Of a stretch of DNA of 64,000 nucleotides, positions 25,540 to 35,498 are shown in pieces (within the stretch, counting starts at the first letter, position 1; every line of letters begins with the position of its first letter). The stretch comes from Sulfitobacter sp. (lineage in GTDB: Bacteria > Pseudomonadota > Alphaproteobacteria > Rhodobacterales > Rhodobacteraceae), in NCBI GenBank assembly GCA_029252045.1, contig JAQXCD010000036.1, forward strand, positions 62,001 through 126,000, in the 5' to 3' direction. The notes below the pieces were generated by a model. The model had not been told where the DNA came from, did no database searches, and saw only the letters and a list, made by a program, of their open reading frames with translations. A program made the position numbers and the translations under genes.

Positions 25540-27489
25540 TCAATCCCCCGCCGCACGGCCTTTGAGCGCGATGATGCCCCGTGGCCGGAATTGTATGAAG
25601 ATGATGATAAAGATGATCATATAGCTTTGTGCTGCCAGCGTGTTGGAGGGGTTCAGGAATTCGATGCCTTTCTGGAACCCGCCAATCATCGCGGCCCCTG
25701 CCAGCGTGCCCCAGATATTGCCAACACCGCCCACAACAACGGTCATAAAACTCTGCACGATGTAGTCGCTGCCCATCTCGGACGTGACCTTGGCGAACAG
25801 CCCGATCGCGACACCTGCGATCCCTGCAATGCCGGAGCCAAGCCCGAAGGTCAGCATATTCACGCGATCCGGATTGATCCCCATACTCGCCGCCATGCGG
25901 GGGTTTTGCGTGACTGCGCGGGTCTCCAGCCCCAATCGCGTACGCTTCATGATGAACACGAACAGTGCAAAAAACAGCAGCGCGAGGATAAAAATTGCTA
26001 TGCGGATATAGCTGATGGAGACCACGTCATTGATGGCCCATGCCCCGTCCAGCCATGCGGGCGCGGTCAGCGGGCGGGCTTGGGTGCCAAAGATGTTCTT
26101 GGCCAGTTGTTGCAGCGCGATAGAAACCCCGAAAGTCGCAAGCAATGTCTCAAGCGGACGGTGGTAGAGCCAGCGCACAACGAGACGTTCCAATGCCACA
26201 CCGGCGGCAAAAGTAACCGCGAATGCCAACGGAACCGCGATCAGGATAGAGGCAGTGTGGTTGGGCACAAAAAGCTGTACGACATAGCCGGTATAAGCCC
26301 CCATCATGATGAATTCACCATGGGCCATATTGATAACCCCCATGACACCAAAGGTGATGGCAAGGCCAATGGCGGCAAGAAAATAGATCGACGCCAGCGA
26401 GAGAGCATCCAGCCCCAGATCAGCCGCCTGACTGATCGCAACCCGTGTCTCGGATGCCGCAAGAGCAGCTTCGGCAGCCGCAGTGACCACTTGGGAAGGT
26501 TCCGTATAGACATCGAAGAACCGAACGTTGGCCAGGCTTGCGTCTATGTCTGCCGACGTCACGCGCGGCGCTGCCAGGTTACCCGAGACCAGCGCATCAT
26601 ATGCCTCATCCCGCGCGGCTTCGGTGGACAATTGCGCCACTGGAAAACCCGCGATCCTTCCCCCTTCTATGTTTGCCTGAAGGGCCGTATCGCGGGCTTC
26701 CTTCGAAATCTCGACGGGCGCATCACCCGCAGCGACCAACAGCGCATAGGCCAGTTCACGCGTCAGCGCATCGCTGCCCGCAATCACCTCTTGGGCGATA
26801 TTCGCCTCTGGCGGGGTCTGCGATATAACGCGTGTTGTCGTCAGGATCGGATTTAGCGTTGCGCGAAAATCAACTCCCAGATCGCCTGACATCTGGTCTA
26901 TGGCTGCCACGCGGCTTGCCACATCGCTGTCGTAGGCCATGGTCATCAGCCGCTCCAGCCGCGTCTTGCGGGCCAGAATGCCTTCATCCGTTTCGGCTGT
27001 GATATAGGCGCGCAGCGGTGCCAGCAACGCGGCCCCCGGATCACGGGAAATCGAAACCAGTGCATCAGCGCGTTTGACAGGGTCAGGATCGGACAGTTGG
27101 AACTGGACAAGGGCTGTTGCGATCATCGCCCTCACGCCGCTGTTGGGCTTGAGCTGACTGAGATCGGTAGAGGCGGCAGTGCTTACCTCCGCGCCCGTAT
27201 CCAAGCTTCGCAGCGTGTACATGCCATCTGCGTTCTTGGTTGCGCGAAAGAACAAACCATCCGCCTTGCGCTGCCACATATCCTTGGCCTGCCAGACCTC
27301 CAGCACGGTCTGCATCTGGGGCAGTCCGCTTGCCACCAAGGCGTCGATCGCAGGGCCTATCGTGTTGCGCGAACTTTCCTCGATCAAGGTCCGCTGGCTT
27401 TGCAACACATCTTGAACAAGGTGCGTTTGGGCCGAAGCCCAAGAGGAAAAAGAAAGCGCAAAGCACAAGGCGAGCAGCAAGGTCTTCAT
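25540..27489 (-). CDS. urtB: Urea ABC transporter permease UrtB (long form)
   Basis: LivH-like permease of the urea importer. The 649-residue chain has a signal peptide (MKTLLLALCFALSFSSWASAQ), then about 330 residues of mostly helical, HEAT-like extracytoplasmic sequence, then a C-terminal permease domain of about 290 residues (LASIYFLAAIGLAITFGVMGVINMAHGEFIMMG onward). This large N-terminal extension is a known trait of UrtB. The start is taken at 27489, the second ATG, where GGA is 8 bases upstream; 27495 is also possible. Confidence 0.93.
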   Translation of the reverse strand: MKTLLLALCFALSFSSWASAQTHLVQDVLQSQRTLIEESSRNTIGPAIDALVASGLPQMQTVLEVWQAKDMWQRKADGLFFRATKNADGMYTLRSLDTGAEVSTAASTDLSQLKPNSGVRAMIATALVQFQLSDPDPVKRADALVSISRDPGAALLAPLRAYITAETDEGILARKTRLERLMTMAYDSDVASRVAAIDQMSGDLGVDFRATLNPILTTTRVISQTPPEANIAQEVIAGSDALTRELAYALLVAAGDAPVEISKEARDTALQANIEGGRIAGFPVAQLSTEAARDEAYDALVSGNLAAPRVTSADIDASLANVRFFDVYTEPSQVVTAAAEAALAASETRVAISQAADLGLDALSLASIYFLAAIGLAITFGVMGVINMAHGEFIMMGAYTGYVVQLFVPNHTASILIAVPLAFAVTFAAGVALERLVVRWLYHRPLETLLATFGVSIALQQLAKNIFGTQARPLTAPAWLDGAWAINDVVSISYIRIAIFILALLFFALFVFIMKRTRLGLETRAVTQNPRMAASMGINPDRVNMLTFGLGSGIAGIAGVAIGLFAKVTSEMGSDYIVQSFMTVVVGGVGNIWGTLAGAAMIGGFQKGIEFLNPSNTLAAQSYMIIFIIIFIQFRPRGIIALKGRAAGD

Positions 27490-27550
27490 AATCATATTCC
27501 GGGAAATCAGAGGTGGAGGGCACGCTGATGCGTGCCCTCGCTAGACGCGA

Positions 27551-28825
27551 TCAGTAGTTGGACAATGTCTGCACGCAGCTCTTTGTTTCGGTATTATACA
27601 TACCGCAGCCCAAGTCCTTCCAATCCGACACCAACTTGGCGGATCCTGGCAGGAAGTCCGTCCATGCATCCCCCGGTACTTCCGCAGTCTGGCTGATGAT
27701 ATCGAACTGGCCCTCCGCGGTAATTTCGCCGATCAAAACGGGTTTGGCGAGGTGGTGGTTGGGCAACATAACGGCTGTGCCGCCGGTCAGGTTCGGGAAT
27801 TCCTGCCCGTACATCGCTGTGCGCACGGCATCCACATCCGCCGTCCCTGCTGCCTCTACAGCCGCGATCCACATGTTGAAGCCGATGTAGTGGGCCTCCA
27901 TCGGATCATTGGTCACGCGCTCTTCGCCCATGCGGGCCTTCCAAGCGGCGATCCATTCTGCGTTGGCCGGCGTGTCTGCGGATTGGAAGTAATTCCACGC
28001 AGCGAGATGGCCGACGAGGTTGCTGGTATCCAGACCGGAGAGTTCTTCCTCTCCGACTGAAAACGCCACAACCGGAATGTCATCGGCTGAAATACCTGCC
28101 GCTGACAGCTCTTTGTAGAAACCGATGTTCGCATCGCCATTGATGGTCGAGATCACGCCGACTTTCTTGCCATCTGCACCCAGTGCAACAACATCGGCCA
28201 CGATCTTTGACCAGTCAGAATGGCCAAAAGGTGTATAGTTTACAAATATATCACTATCCGCGATGCCTTTGGACTGGAGGTAAGCCTCCAAGATGTTGTT
28301 GGTCGTGCGCGGGTACACATAGTCGGTGCCAAGAAGTGCGAATTTCTCGATGCCCAGTTCTTCCAGAAAGTAATCCGTCGCGGGAATGGCCTGCTGGTTC
28401 GGCGCAGCCCCTGTGTAAAACACGTTCTTCGAGCTTTCCTCACCCTCGTATTGTACGGGGTAGAACAGCAGCCCGTTCAACTCTTCGATAACAGGCAGAA
28501 CAGATTTCCGTGAAACGGAGGTCCAGTTCCCAAAGATCACGTCGACCTCCTGCACTGTCAGCAATTCGCGCGCCTTTTCGGCAAACAGGGGCCAGTCCGA
28601 GGCCGGATCCACAACAACTGCCTCAAGTTGACAGCCCAACACGCCACCTTTGGCGTTTTGCTGTTCGATCAGCATTTCCATCGTGTCTTTCAATGTGGTC
28701 TCCGAGATCGCCATCGTACCGGAGAGCGAGTGCAGGACACCCACTTTGATCGGGCAATCGGCGGCCATGGCAGGTAGTGCCGTACCAAGGGCAAAGACGG
28801 TGGCAAGAGCAGTTGTCGTTTTCAT
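27551..28825 (-). CDS. urtA: Urea ABC transporter substrate-binding protein UrtA
   Basis: Periplasmic urea-binding protein of the Urt importer, 424 residues with a signal peptide (MKTTTALATVFALGTALPAMA) and a type I binding fold. KVGVLHSLSGTMAISE, FGNWTSVSRKSVLPV and YPVQYEGEESSKNVFYTGA are typical of the UrtA/FmdD branch. Two cysteines near the C terminus (DLGCGMYNTETKSC) probably form a disulfide. Strong AAGGAG precedes the ATG at 28825. It is the first gene of urtABCDE and is divergent from the urease operon. Confidence 0.96.
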   Translation of the reverse strand: MKTTTALATVFALGTALPAMAADCPIKVGVLHSLSGTMAISETTLKDTMEMLIEQQNAKGGVLGCQLEAVVVDPASDWPLFAEKARELLTVQEVDVIFGNWTSVSRKSVLPVIEELNGLLFYPVQYEGEESSKNVFYTGAAPNQQAIPATDYFLEELGIEKFALLGTDYVYPRTTNNILEAYLQSKGIADSDIFVNYTPFGHSDWSKIVADVVALGADGKKVGVISTINGDANIGFYKELSAAGISADDIPVVAFSVGEEELSGLDTSNLVGHLAAWNYFQSADTPANAEWIAAWKARMGEERVTNDPMEAHYIGFNMWIAAVEAAGTADVDAVRTAMYGQEFPNLTGGTAVMLPNHHLAKPVLIGEITAEGQFDIISQTAEVPGDAWTDFLPGSAKLVSDWKDLGCGMYNTETKSCVQTLSNY

Positions 28826-29167
28826 AAGATATCTCCTTGCAGGGACACCCGTCGCATCTTGCTCTCGCAAGACATGGCGATTAGCTACACCCTGCAACTT
28901 AAATGTTGCAAACCGTGTGGCGGCTGGTCTGAGGTCCAATTCATCCGGTCGTCACACACCCTACCGTCACCGTCACGATTCGACGGCCGGGGATGCACCG
29001 AGATTGCTGCGTCGCAGCGCAGAGGGCAATTTTGACTGCGCATAAAGTCATCCGCTCTACGTTAATGCTCAATAGTTACGCACCAATCATCTTGGCCGCC
29101 CTGAAATTAATCATTTGCGCGATTTCGCAAGATGGTTTTGGCCTAATCTCTGCCGCACCACCCCTCA
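28826..29167. promoter_or_regulatory. Divergent urt/ure regulatory region
   Basis: This 342-bp spacer separates urtA (-) and ureD (+) and must hold both promoters. It contains a perfect dyad, TGCAAC-TTAAAT-GTTGCA (28893-28910), about 68 bp upstream of urtA, similar in outline to NtrC sites (TGCAC ... GTGCA) but not an exact match. The half nearest ureD (about 29040-29130) is A/T-rich. I found no convincing sigma-54 (GG-N10-GC) element and no gene in it. Confidence 0.4.
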
Positions 29168-30055
29168 ATGTGTTGGAAATACAGGCAACACGACGTTTTG
29201 CTGGGGTCTCTTATCAACCAACTCTTCCATACCGATTTGCCTCGAACGGGGCTAGAACAGCCACGCGCCCGTGGCTCGGGAAGGCTCTATGTCTTTGGGG
29301 ACGAGCACGGCGTTACCCGCCTCCGTGACCTGCGCCAGTCGGGATCGTTCAGGTTGGTACTGCCGCGGACCTACAGGCCCGATGCCGAGGCGATTTTGGT
29401 CAATACGGCTGGTGGCATCACCGGCGGTGATCAGTTTTCCCTCGAGATAGAAGTGCAAACAGGCGCCACGCTGAGAATGACCACCCAAGCCGCCGAACGC
29501 GCCTACCGCGCGCAATCTGGCGAGATTGCCCGCGTTACCACAGACGTGTCGGTTCAAGACGGGGCCAGCCTGAATTGGCTGCCGCAAGAGTTGATCCTGT
29601 TTGACCGCTGCGCGTTGCGGCGGCGATTGAACATTGATCTGGCCCCGCGCGCGCGCCTGTTGATGGTCGAATCCGTGGTCTTCGGCCGCGCCGCCATGCG
29701 CGAAGTGTTAAACGATGTGATCTTTCAGGATCGCATCAGGATCACCCGCAATCGCCGCCCTCTCTATATTGACGGGATGGACCTCCACGGCGATGCCGCT
29801 GCACATCTGGCCCGTCCCGCCATCGCAAACGGGGCCGGTGCAATGGCAAGCATCGTGATGGTTGGCCCCGATGCAGGGCGCCACCTCAAAACAGTCCGCG
29901 CAGCGCTGCCGCAAACGGCGGGAGCCAGCATGCTGGCAGACGATGTGCTGGTGATCCGCCTGCTTGCCATCGACAGCTTCGAGCTTAGGCGCGGCCTGAT
30001 CCCTATCCTCGAGCACCTTTCAAACAACACTTTACCCGCGTCCTGGAGGCTATAA
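29168..30055 (+). CDS. ureD: Urease accessory protein UreD
   Basis: UreD (UreH) is the scaffold that binds apo-urease and recruits UreF and UreG for nickel insertion. The 295-residue product has the conserved LVNTAGGITGGDQF, TQAAERAYRA, WLPQELILFDRC and VESVVFGRAAMRE segments. The start at 29168 is the most upstream plausible ATG; the first about 35 residues are poorly conserved, so a slightly later start is possible. It opens the ureDABCEFG operon, 3 bp before ureA. Confidence 0.94.
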   Translation: MCWKYRQHDVLLGSLINQLFHTDLPRTGLEQPRARGSGRLYVFGDEHGVTRLRDLRQSGSFRLVLPRTYRPDAEAILVNTAGGITGGDQFSLEIEVQTGATLRMTTQAAERAYRAQSGEIARVTTDVSVQDGASLNWLPQELILFDRCALRRRLNIDLAPRARLLMVESVVFGRAAMREVLNDVIFQDRIRITRNRRPLYIDGMDLHGDAAAHLARPAIANGAGAMASIVMVGPDAGRHLKTVRAALPQTAGASMLADDVLVIRLLAIDSFELRRGLIPILEHLSNNTLPASWRL

Positions 30056-30058
30056 ACC

Positions 30059-30361
30059 ATGCAACTAACCCCCCGCGAAAAAGACAAGCTGCTTATCGCA
30101 ATGGCCGCCCAGGTCGCCCGAAAACGCTTGGCGCGCGGCGTAAAACTCAACCATCCGGAAGCCATTGCTTTGATCACCGACACGGTTGTTGAAGGCGCGC
30201 GGGATGGGCGCTCTGTCGCTGATATGATGGAGGCCGGCGGTCACGTCATTACCCGCGACCAATGTATGCAGGGCATCCCCGAGATGATCCACGAGGTGCA
30301 GGTCGAGGCCACCTTTCCCGACGGGACCAAACTGGTCACTGTCCACAACCCAATTCGCTGA
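30059..30361 (+). CDS. ureA: Urease gamma subunit
   Basis: Small structural subunit (100 residues) of urease, which hydrolyses urea to ammonia and carbamate. The sequence [20 protein letters not shown] ... [20 protein letters not shown] ... [20 protein letters not shown] is complete and full length, with GGAGG upstream of the ATG. It is followed after 21 bp by the His-rich mini-gene and then ureB. Confidence 0.98.
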   Translation: MQLTPREKDKLLIAMAAQVARKRLARGVKLNHPEAIALITDTVVEGARDGRSVADMMEAGGHVITRDQCMQGIPEMIHEVQVEATFPDGTKLVTVHNPIR

Positions 30362-30382
30362 AACTGTACAGAAGGACTTGAT

Positions 30383-30550
30383 ATGAAACATCTGCTTGCC
30401 CCCTTGGTTTATGTGTTCACCGCCTCTCTGGCCGCAGCGCATAGCAGCACACATCTGCATCACCATCTCAATGATCCCGGCTGGCTGCCTGTTGTGGGGG
30501 GAGTCCTGCTCATTGCAGTAGCCTCGGTCATTCTGGCAACACGCAAATGA
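30383..30550 (+). CDS. His-rich membrane mini-protein within the urease operon
   Basis: This 55-codon gene lies between ureA and ureB, with GAAGGA seven bases before its ATG and a 4-bp overlap (ATGA) with the ureB start, so it is almost certainly translated. The product has a signal-like hydrophobic N terminus ([16 protein letters not shown]), a His cluster ([15 protein letters not shown]) and one membrane helix ([17 protein letters not shown]) ending in TRK. The His cluster next to a membrane span, inside a nickel-enzyme operon, suggests a metal-handling or membrane-anchoring role. That is inference; I know no named family. Confidence 0.8.
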   Translation: MKHLLAPLVYVFTASLAAAHSSTHLHHHLNDPGWLPVVGGVLLIAVASVILATRK

Positions 30551-30852
30551 TCCCCGGCGAGGTTTTCCCTGCCGCAGGCACCCTAACCCTTAATGCCGGT
30601 GCGCAGGCCCTTACCCTGATGGTGGCCAATACGGGCGACCGCCCTGTGCAGGTCGGCAGTCACTACCATTTCGCAGAAACCAACCCGGCGCTGGAGTTTG
30701 ACCGCGCTACCGCGCGGGGTCTGCGCCTTGATATTGCATCTGGCACCGCTGTGCGGTTCGAACCCGGTCAACGCCGGGAGGTGCAGCTGATCCCGTTTGG
30801 CGGGGCGCGACGCATTTTTGGCTTTAACGCCCAAGTTATGGGAGACCTGTAA
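30547..30852 (+). CDS. ureB: Urease beta subunit
   Basis: Structural subunit of urease (101 residues): [42 protein letters not shown] and [19 protein letters not shown] are the standard motifs. It overlaps the preceding mini-gene by 4 bp and ureC by one base (TAATG), keeping the structural subunits translationally coupled. Confidence 0.98.
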   Translation: MIPGEVFPAAGTLTLNAGAQALTLMVANTGDRPVQVGSHYHFAETNPALEFDRATARGLRLDIASGTAVRFEPGQRREVQLIPFGGARRIFGFNAQVMGDL

Positions 30853-32561
30853 TGCCCACCCAAATCCCCCGTGCGCAATATGCCGCCATGTATGGCCCCA
30901 CCACCGGAGACCGCCTTCGCCTTGCTGACACAGATCTGATCATCGAGGTAGAGCGTGACCTGACCCGTTACGGCGACGAGGTAAAGTTCGGCGGCGGCAA
31001 AACCATCCGCGACGGAATGGGCCAGTCCCAAGTCACCCGGGCGGGCGGAGCCGTCGATACCGTCATTACCAACGCGTTGATCGTGGACCATTCCGGCATC
31101 TACAAAGCTGACGTCGCTTTGAAAGGCGGGCTGATCCATGCCATCGGCAAAGCGGGCAATCCCGACACGCAAACCGGCGTCGATATCATCATCGGTCCCG
31201 GCACGGAAATCATCGCAGGTGAAGGTCGCATTCTGACCGCAGGCGGCATGGACAGCCACATCCACTTTATCTGCCCCCAGCAGATGGAGGACTCGTTGCA
31301 TTCCGGCGTGACCACCTGTTTTGGCGGCGGCACCGGCCCCGCGCATGGAACGCTGGCCACGACATGCACCTCCGGCCCGTGGCATATCGGGCGGATGTTG
31401 CAGGCGTTTGACGGCATTCCGATGAATATCGGCCTGTCGGGCAAAGGTAACGCCAGCCAACCCGGCGCATTGATCGAGATGGTCAACGCAGGGGCCTGTG
31501 CGCTGAAGCTGCACGAGGATTGGGGCACAACACCGGCCGCGATTGATTGCTGCCTGTCGGTTGCCGACGACATGGACGTGCAGGTGATGATCCATACGGA
31601 TACATTAAACGAAAGCGGCTTTGTCGAGCATACCGTCGCCGCGATGAAGGGCCGCACCATTCACGCCTTCCATACCGAAGGTGCGGGCGGCGGGCATGCC
31701 CCCGACATCATCAAGATTTGCGGGGATGCCAATGTCCTGCCTTCCTCTACCAATCCGACCCGCCCCTTCACGGTGAACACGCTCGAAGAGCATCTGGACA
31801 TGCTCATGGTCTGCCACCACCTCGACAAATCAATCCCCGAAGACATCGCCTTTGCCGAGAGCCGCATCCGGCGCGAGACGATTGCGGCAGAAGATATCCT
31901 GCACGACATCGGTGCGTTTTCGATCATCGCCTCCGATTCGCAAGCCATGGGCCGTGTCGGCGAGGTGCTGATCCGCACATGGCAAACGGCAGACAAGATG
32001 AAGAAACAACGCGGTGCATTAGCGGAAGAAACCGGCAACAACGACAACATACGCGTGCGCCGCTACATTGCAAAATACACAATCAATCCGGCGATTGCCC
32101 AAGGTGTAAGCCATGTTCTGGGCGATGTTACGGTTGGGAAACGTGCCGATCTTGTGTTGTGGAACCCTGCATTCTTTGGCGTCAAACCCGAGATGGTCCT
32201 GATGGCGGGGACCATTGTGGTGGCCCAAATGGGTGACCCCAACGCGTCAATCCCCACACCGCAACCCGTCTACAGCCGCGCGATGTTCGGCGCTTACGGC
32301 ACTGCGCTGCGGCATAACTCGATCAGCTTTGTCTCTGCGGCGGCACAGGATGCCGGCATTGGCGACACATTGGGGCTCTCCAAGCAAACCGTAGCAGTGC
32401 GCAATACGCGCAACATCGGCAAAGCCGACATGATTCTAAACGACGCCCTGCCACAAATCGAGGTCCACCCCGAAACCTACGAGGTGCGCGCAGATGGCGT
32501 TTTGTTGACTTGCCAACCTGCTGAAGTGCTGCCGATGGCGCAACGCTATTTCATGTTCTGA
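30852..32561 (+). CDS. ureC: Urease alpha (catalytic) subunit
   Basis: The nickel-containing subunit, 569 residues, full length. All metal-site residues are visible at the expected spacing: H136 and H138 (GGMDSHIHF), the carbamylated lysine K219 (ALKLHEDWG), H248 (MIHTDT), H274 ([14 protein letters not shown]) and D362 (ASDSQAMG). The mobile-flap catalytic region [19 protein letters not shown] carries the active-site His near 322. With UreA and UreB it forms the (ABC)3 enzyme in the cytoplasm. Confidence 0.98.
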   Translation: MPTQIPRAQYAAMYGPTTGDRLRLADTDLIIEVERDLTRYGDEVKFGGGKTIRDGMGQSQVTRAGGAVDTVITNALIVDHSGIYKADVALKGGLIHAIGKAGNPDTQTGVDIIIGPGTEIIAGEGRILTAGGMDSHIHFICPQQMEDSLHSGVTTCFGGGTGPAHGTLATTCTSGPWHIGRMLQAFDGIPMNIGLSGKGNASQPGALIEMVNAGACALKLHEDWGTTPAAIDCCLSVADDMDVQVMIHTDTLNESGFVEHTVAAMKGRTIHAFHTEGAGGGHAPDIIKICGDANVLPSSTNPTRPFTVNTLEEHLDMLMVCHHLDKSIPEDIAFAESRIRRETIAAEDILHDIGAFSIIASDSQAMGRVGEVLIRTWQTADKMKKQRGALAEETGNNDNIRVRRYIAKYTINPAIAQGVSHVLGDVTVGKRADLVLWNPAFFGVKPEMVLMAGTIVVAQMGDPNASIPTPQPVYSRAMFGAYGTALRHNSISFVSAAAQDAGIGDTLGLSKQTVAVRNTRNIGKADMILNDALPQIEVHPETYEVRADGVLLTCQPAEVLPMAQRYFMF

Positions 32562-32570
32562 GAGGACGTT

Positions 32571-33044
32571 ATGACACACCTTCCTATTGCGCAAATCCTG
32601 CACCGCAAAGGGCATTGGTCTGGCCCCGCAACCACATGCGAGCTGGACTATACCGGGCGTTTCCTGCGCCGCAAACGGCTCACCACCACGTCGGGCGAAG
32701 CCTTTATCGTCGATCTGGCACAGACCACCTCACTGGATGATGGCGACGCGCTTGAACTTGATAACGGCCTTTTGGTCCAGATTACTGCGGGCGTTGAGGA
32801 ACTCTATAAGATATCCGGCCCTGACCTTGTGCGGCTGGCGTGGCATGTCGGCAACCGTCATACGCCTTGCCAGATCAATACCGATCACCTGCTGATCCAG
32901 GCTGATCCCGTCATTGGCCACATGCTGGAACACCTCGGCGCTGTTGTTGAACCGCTTACAGCCGCCTTCACCCCCGAAGGCGGCGCCTATGGTCATGGCC
33001 GCACCCACTCCCATGAACATGTCGCCACCGCACATGAGCACTGA
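32571..33044 (+). CDS. ureE: Urease accessory protein UreE
   Basis: Nickel metallochaperone of 157 residues. It has the N-terminal peptide-binding-like domain, a C-terminal ferredoxin-like domain with LAWHVGNRHTPCQI and the metal-site His in this family, and a short His-rich tail ([17 protein letters not shown]) that can bind extra nickel. Its 3' end overlaps ureF by 11 bp. Confidence 0.95.
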   Translation: MTHLPIAQILHRKGHWSGPATTCELDYTGRFLRRKRLTTTSGEAFIVDLAQTTSLDDGDALELDNGLLVQITAGVEELYKISGPDLVRLAWHVGNRHTPCQINTDHLLIQADPVIGHMLEHLGAVVEPLTAAFTPEGGAYGHGRTHSHEHVATAHEH

Positions 33045-33681
33045 ACACAATATTCTGACCCTCGCCCAATGGCTGTCACCGGCATTTCCTGTGGGCGCGT
33101 TTGCCTATTCGCACGGTCTGGAAACAGCCATTCAAGACGGTGCAATCGCAACTGCCGTCGGGCTAGAGCAATGGCTATCGGACGTTTTGAACTATGGCAG
33201 CGGGAGAAACGATTGCATCCTGTTACGCGTGGCTCATGCATGTGGGTCGGAGGCGGCCTTGGAGGATGTAAACCAAACGGCTTTGGCGGTTTCCGCATCC
33301 AGCGAGCGCGTGCTTGAAACGCAGCTTCAAGGGACCGCATTCAGCCAAACAACTGCCGCGATTTGGGGCAGCGATCAGGCAACAGTTTGCTACCCTGTCG
33401 CCGTCGGCCGCGCAGTTGCCCACATGCAATTGGACGTCGACTTGGCAACGGCGCTATATCTCCATGCCTTTGCCGCCAATCTGGTATCTGCGGCGGTGCG
33501 GGCCGTACCGCTGGGCCAAACGGAGGGTCAAAGGGTTGTCGCAGCCCTGATCCCCCTGTGCGACCGGATTGCCAGCGAGACCCGAGACGCCACGCTGGAT
33601 GATCTGAGCAGCACCGCCTTTCTCTCGGATATCGCAGCCATGCAACACGAACCCCTTCAACCAAGGATATTCCGCTCATGA
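33034..33681 (+). CDS. ureF: Urease accessory protein UreF
   Basis: UreF (215 residues, all-helical) bridges UreD and the UreG GTPase during urease maturation. [20 protein letters not shown] and [16 protein letters not shown] are the conserved N-terminal motifs and fix the start at 33034. It overlaps ureE by 11 bp and ureG by 4 bp. Confidence 0.94.
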   Translation: MSTEHNILTLAQWLSPAFPVGAFAYSHGLETAIQDGAIATAVGLEQWLSDVLNYGSGRNDCILLRVAHACGSEAALEDVNQTALAVSASSERVLETQLQGTAFSQTTAAIWGSDQATVCYPVAVGRAVAHMQLDVDLATALYLHAFAANLVSAAVRAVPLGQTEGQRVVAALIPLCDRIASETRDATLDDLSSTAFLSDIAAMQHEPLQPRIFRS

Positions 33682-34301
33682 CAGAACTCAACGGTCCATT
33701 GCGCATCGGGATTGGTGGCCCTGTCGGGGCTGGAAAAACGACCCTGACAGCCTGCCTTGCCCGCGCATTGCAGCTCGACTTCTCGATTGGGGTGATCACC
33801 AATGACATTTACACCCAAGAGGACGCGGAGGCGTTGATGCGGATGCAAATTCTGCCACAAGACCGCATTATAGGTGTCGAAACAGGCGGTTGCCCCCATA
33901 CTGCAATTCGCGAGGACGCCTCGATTAATCTTGCCGCCGTCGCGCAGATGCGCGCACGCCATCCTGATCTTGATATTGTTCTGATCGAAAGCGGCGGTGA
34001 CAATTTGTCTGCGACTTTCAGCCCCGAACTGGCGGACGTAACTCTCTATGTGATTGACGTGGCAGCCGGAGAAGACATTCCGCGCAAAGGAGGGCCCGCG
34101 CTGACAAAGTCGGACGTGCTTGTCATCAACAAAACCGATCTTGCACCGTATGTTGGCGCCTCGTTGGATATGATGAAGCAAGACTGCAAAAACATGCGCA
34201 ACGGGCGGCCATTCGTCTTTTGCGCGCTGCGGCATGGTGAAGGGACTGACGAGGTTCTCAGCCACATTCTGGAAATTGGGGGGCTTTCCAAGGCGCGGTA
34301 G
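33678..34301 (+). CDS. ureG: Urease accessory GTPase UreG
   Basis: SIMIBI-class GTPase (207 residues) that delivers nickel to urease. It has P-loop [13 protein letters not shown], switch/metal motifs [13 protein letters not shown] and [15 protein letters not shown] (the Cys-Pro-His nickel site), [15 protein letters not shown], and NKTD for guanine specificity. It ends the operon. The following 34302-34512 holds no gene, only a weak CCTTCG/CGAAGG hairpin at 34467-34485. Confidence 0.98.
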   Translation: MTELNGPLRIGIGGPVGAGKTTLTACLARALQLDFSIGVITNDIYTQEDAEALMRMQILPQDRIIGVETGGCPHTAIREDASINLAAVAQMRARHPDLDIVLIESGGDNLSATFSPELADVTLYVIDVAAGEDIPRKGGPALTKSDVLVINKTDLAPYVGASLDMMKQDCKNMRNGRPFVFCALRHGEGTDEVLSHILEIGGLSKAR

Positions 34302-34512
34302 AGGCCGCCCAGAATACACAGATTAGGGGCCGCTCTGTGTCAAAAGGACTACGCGCGATACTTGGTTTGAACTCAAAAATTTCAGGCTGGTTGTTTTGCC
34401 GAGAGGCTGTGTTCGAAGCCACTAATCGCAGCATGTAACCTAACGTTGAGGTATCAATTTCGCCACCCTTCGCGTGAAACGAAGGCAAAAATCACCCACG
34501 GCCCCCTGCTGC

Positions 34513-34827
34513 CTAATCCAGTGAAACAGGCGCGCCGTGGGCGGTGTGCAGATAGGCATGCTCCCACCGCGCGCGCATTTGCTCGACTGCGGCGGGGTCT
34601 GCCATGTTGATCTCAGCCAGAAACGTCTCAAGCGTTTCCAGCCACGCGGCAAAGTAATCCTCGCCGCCGTTAAGTTCCTTGGCCAGCCCGTGCTGTTTGA
34701 GTGTGGCACCAAAGCGCTCGGCCCAGTCGCCCCAGACAAAATGCCCCGCCTCGTTCAAATGCACGGTCAGCGCAAAGAGTTGCACGTGCCAGGGGGCTTC
34801 GAAAACGGGTTCGGGTGCGCTGGTCAT
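34513..34827 (-). CDS. Nitrile hydratase accessory protein
   Basis: This 104-residue protein resembles the nitrile hydratase activator family (a truncated beta-subunit-like fold): PVFEAPWHVQLFALTVHLNE, FVWGDWAERFGATL and EDYFAAWLETLETFL. In cobalt-type enzymes this protein helps insert the metal and install the oxidised cysteines. Its ATG overlaps the beta-subunit stop by 4 bp, so the three genes form one coupled operon convergent with ureG. Confidence 0.9.
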   Translation of the reverse strand: MTSAPEPVFEAPWHVQLFALTVHLNEAGHFVWGDWAERFGATLKQHGLAKELNGGEDYFAAWLETLETFLAEINMADPAAVEQMRARWEHAYLHTAHGAPVSLD

Positions 34828-35498
34828 AGAGGCTCCAGATAGCTTTGCCACAGGTCCAGCACGACCTCGTCGCGGGGGTGTTCGGGGTGTTGCCACAGCT
34901 CGGATGCCGGGACGATGACGGCATAAAGCGGCTCGGGCGCCTCGCCCAGCCCATGTGCATTGCTGTCTGGCAGGATATGGGTACCGTGATAGCGCAGAAT
35001 GCGACCGCGGGCACCGGCAGCGTATTTGGGCAAACGGGTGTGGCCGCCTGCAACCAGCACGTTTTCGGCGATGCGCCGGGTCATCACCGCATCCCCGACA
35101 CTGAAAACAGGGGCTACATCGCTGTCACGGGTTGCGGGGCCACCGCGTGCCAACACGACCGCGACCTGATCAGCGGTCAGTTTTTTGTCGGCAAGATCAC
35201 TGATTTGCGTGACGGTCTGATCTGCCATTTCCTCGCGGGTCAGCACACCGCGATGCACCAGCATGTCGGCCAACCCGCCCATCCACTTTTCGTAATAGCT
35301 GAACGCCATGTAATCCTTGGGTGACAGGGATTCGCGCGCATGGCGCGAGACGTCGATATTCCATTTGCCCAAACTGCCGGCCGCAAGTGTGACGGCCAGC
35401 GCGCGGGCATGCCAATCGGTATAAAAGACTACGTCATCGGCATCGGGCACCACGGGGCCTTCCCCAAAACGCCCACCCATGTCATGAACGCGGCTCAT
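34824..35498 (-). CDS. nthB: Nitrile hydratase beta subunit
   Basis: Structural subunit (224 residues) of nitrile hydratase, which hydrates nitriles to amides in the cytoplasm. [31 protein letters not shown] and [12 protein letters not shown] are the family N-terminal motifs. The C-terminal beta domain has [13 protein letters not shown] and [16 protein letters not shown]. The start at 35498 overlaps the alpha subunit's end by 4 bp; the frame upstream to 35636 lies inside nthA and is rejected. Confidence 0.94.
   Translation of the reverse strand: MSRVHDMGGRFGEGPVVPDADDVVFYTDWHARALAVTLAAGSLGKWNIDVSRHARESLSPKDYMAFSYYEKWMGGLADMLVHRGVLTREEMADQTVTQISDLADKKLTADQVAVVLARGGPATRDSDVAPVFSVGDAVMTRRIAENVLVAGGHTRLPKYAAGARGRILRYHGTHILPDSNAHGLGEAPEPLYAVIVPASELWQHPEHPRDEVVLDLWQSYLEPL

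Noticed and set aside
25366-26856. 496-codon open frame on the plus strand
   Set aside because: It is antisense to urtC/urtB, is rich in Arg/His/Gln/Asp with no domain, and is explained by the codon bias of the genuine minus-strand genes.
28826-29167. Sigma-54 promoter for urea genes
   Set aside because: I could not find a GG-N10-GC element with the flanking TGGCAC/TTGC bases on either strand.
28993-29328. Plus-strand frame in the urt/ure spacer as an extra gene
   Set aside because: It overlaps the ureD start in another frame and has no ribosome site or recognisable sequence.
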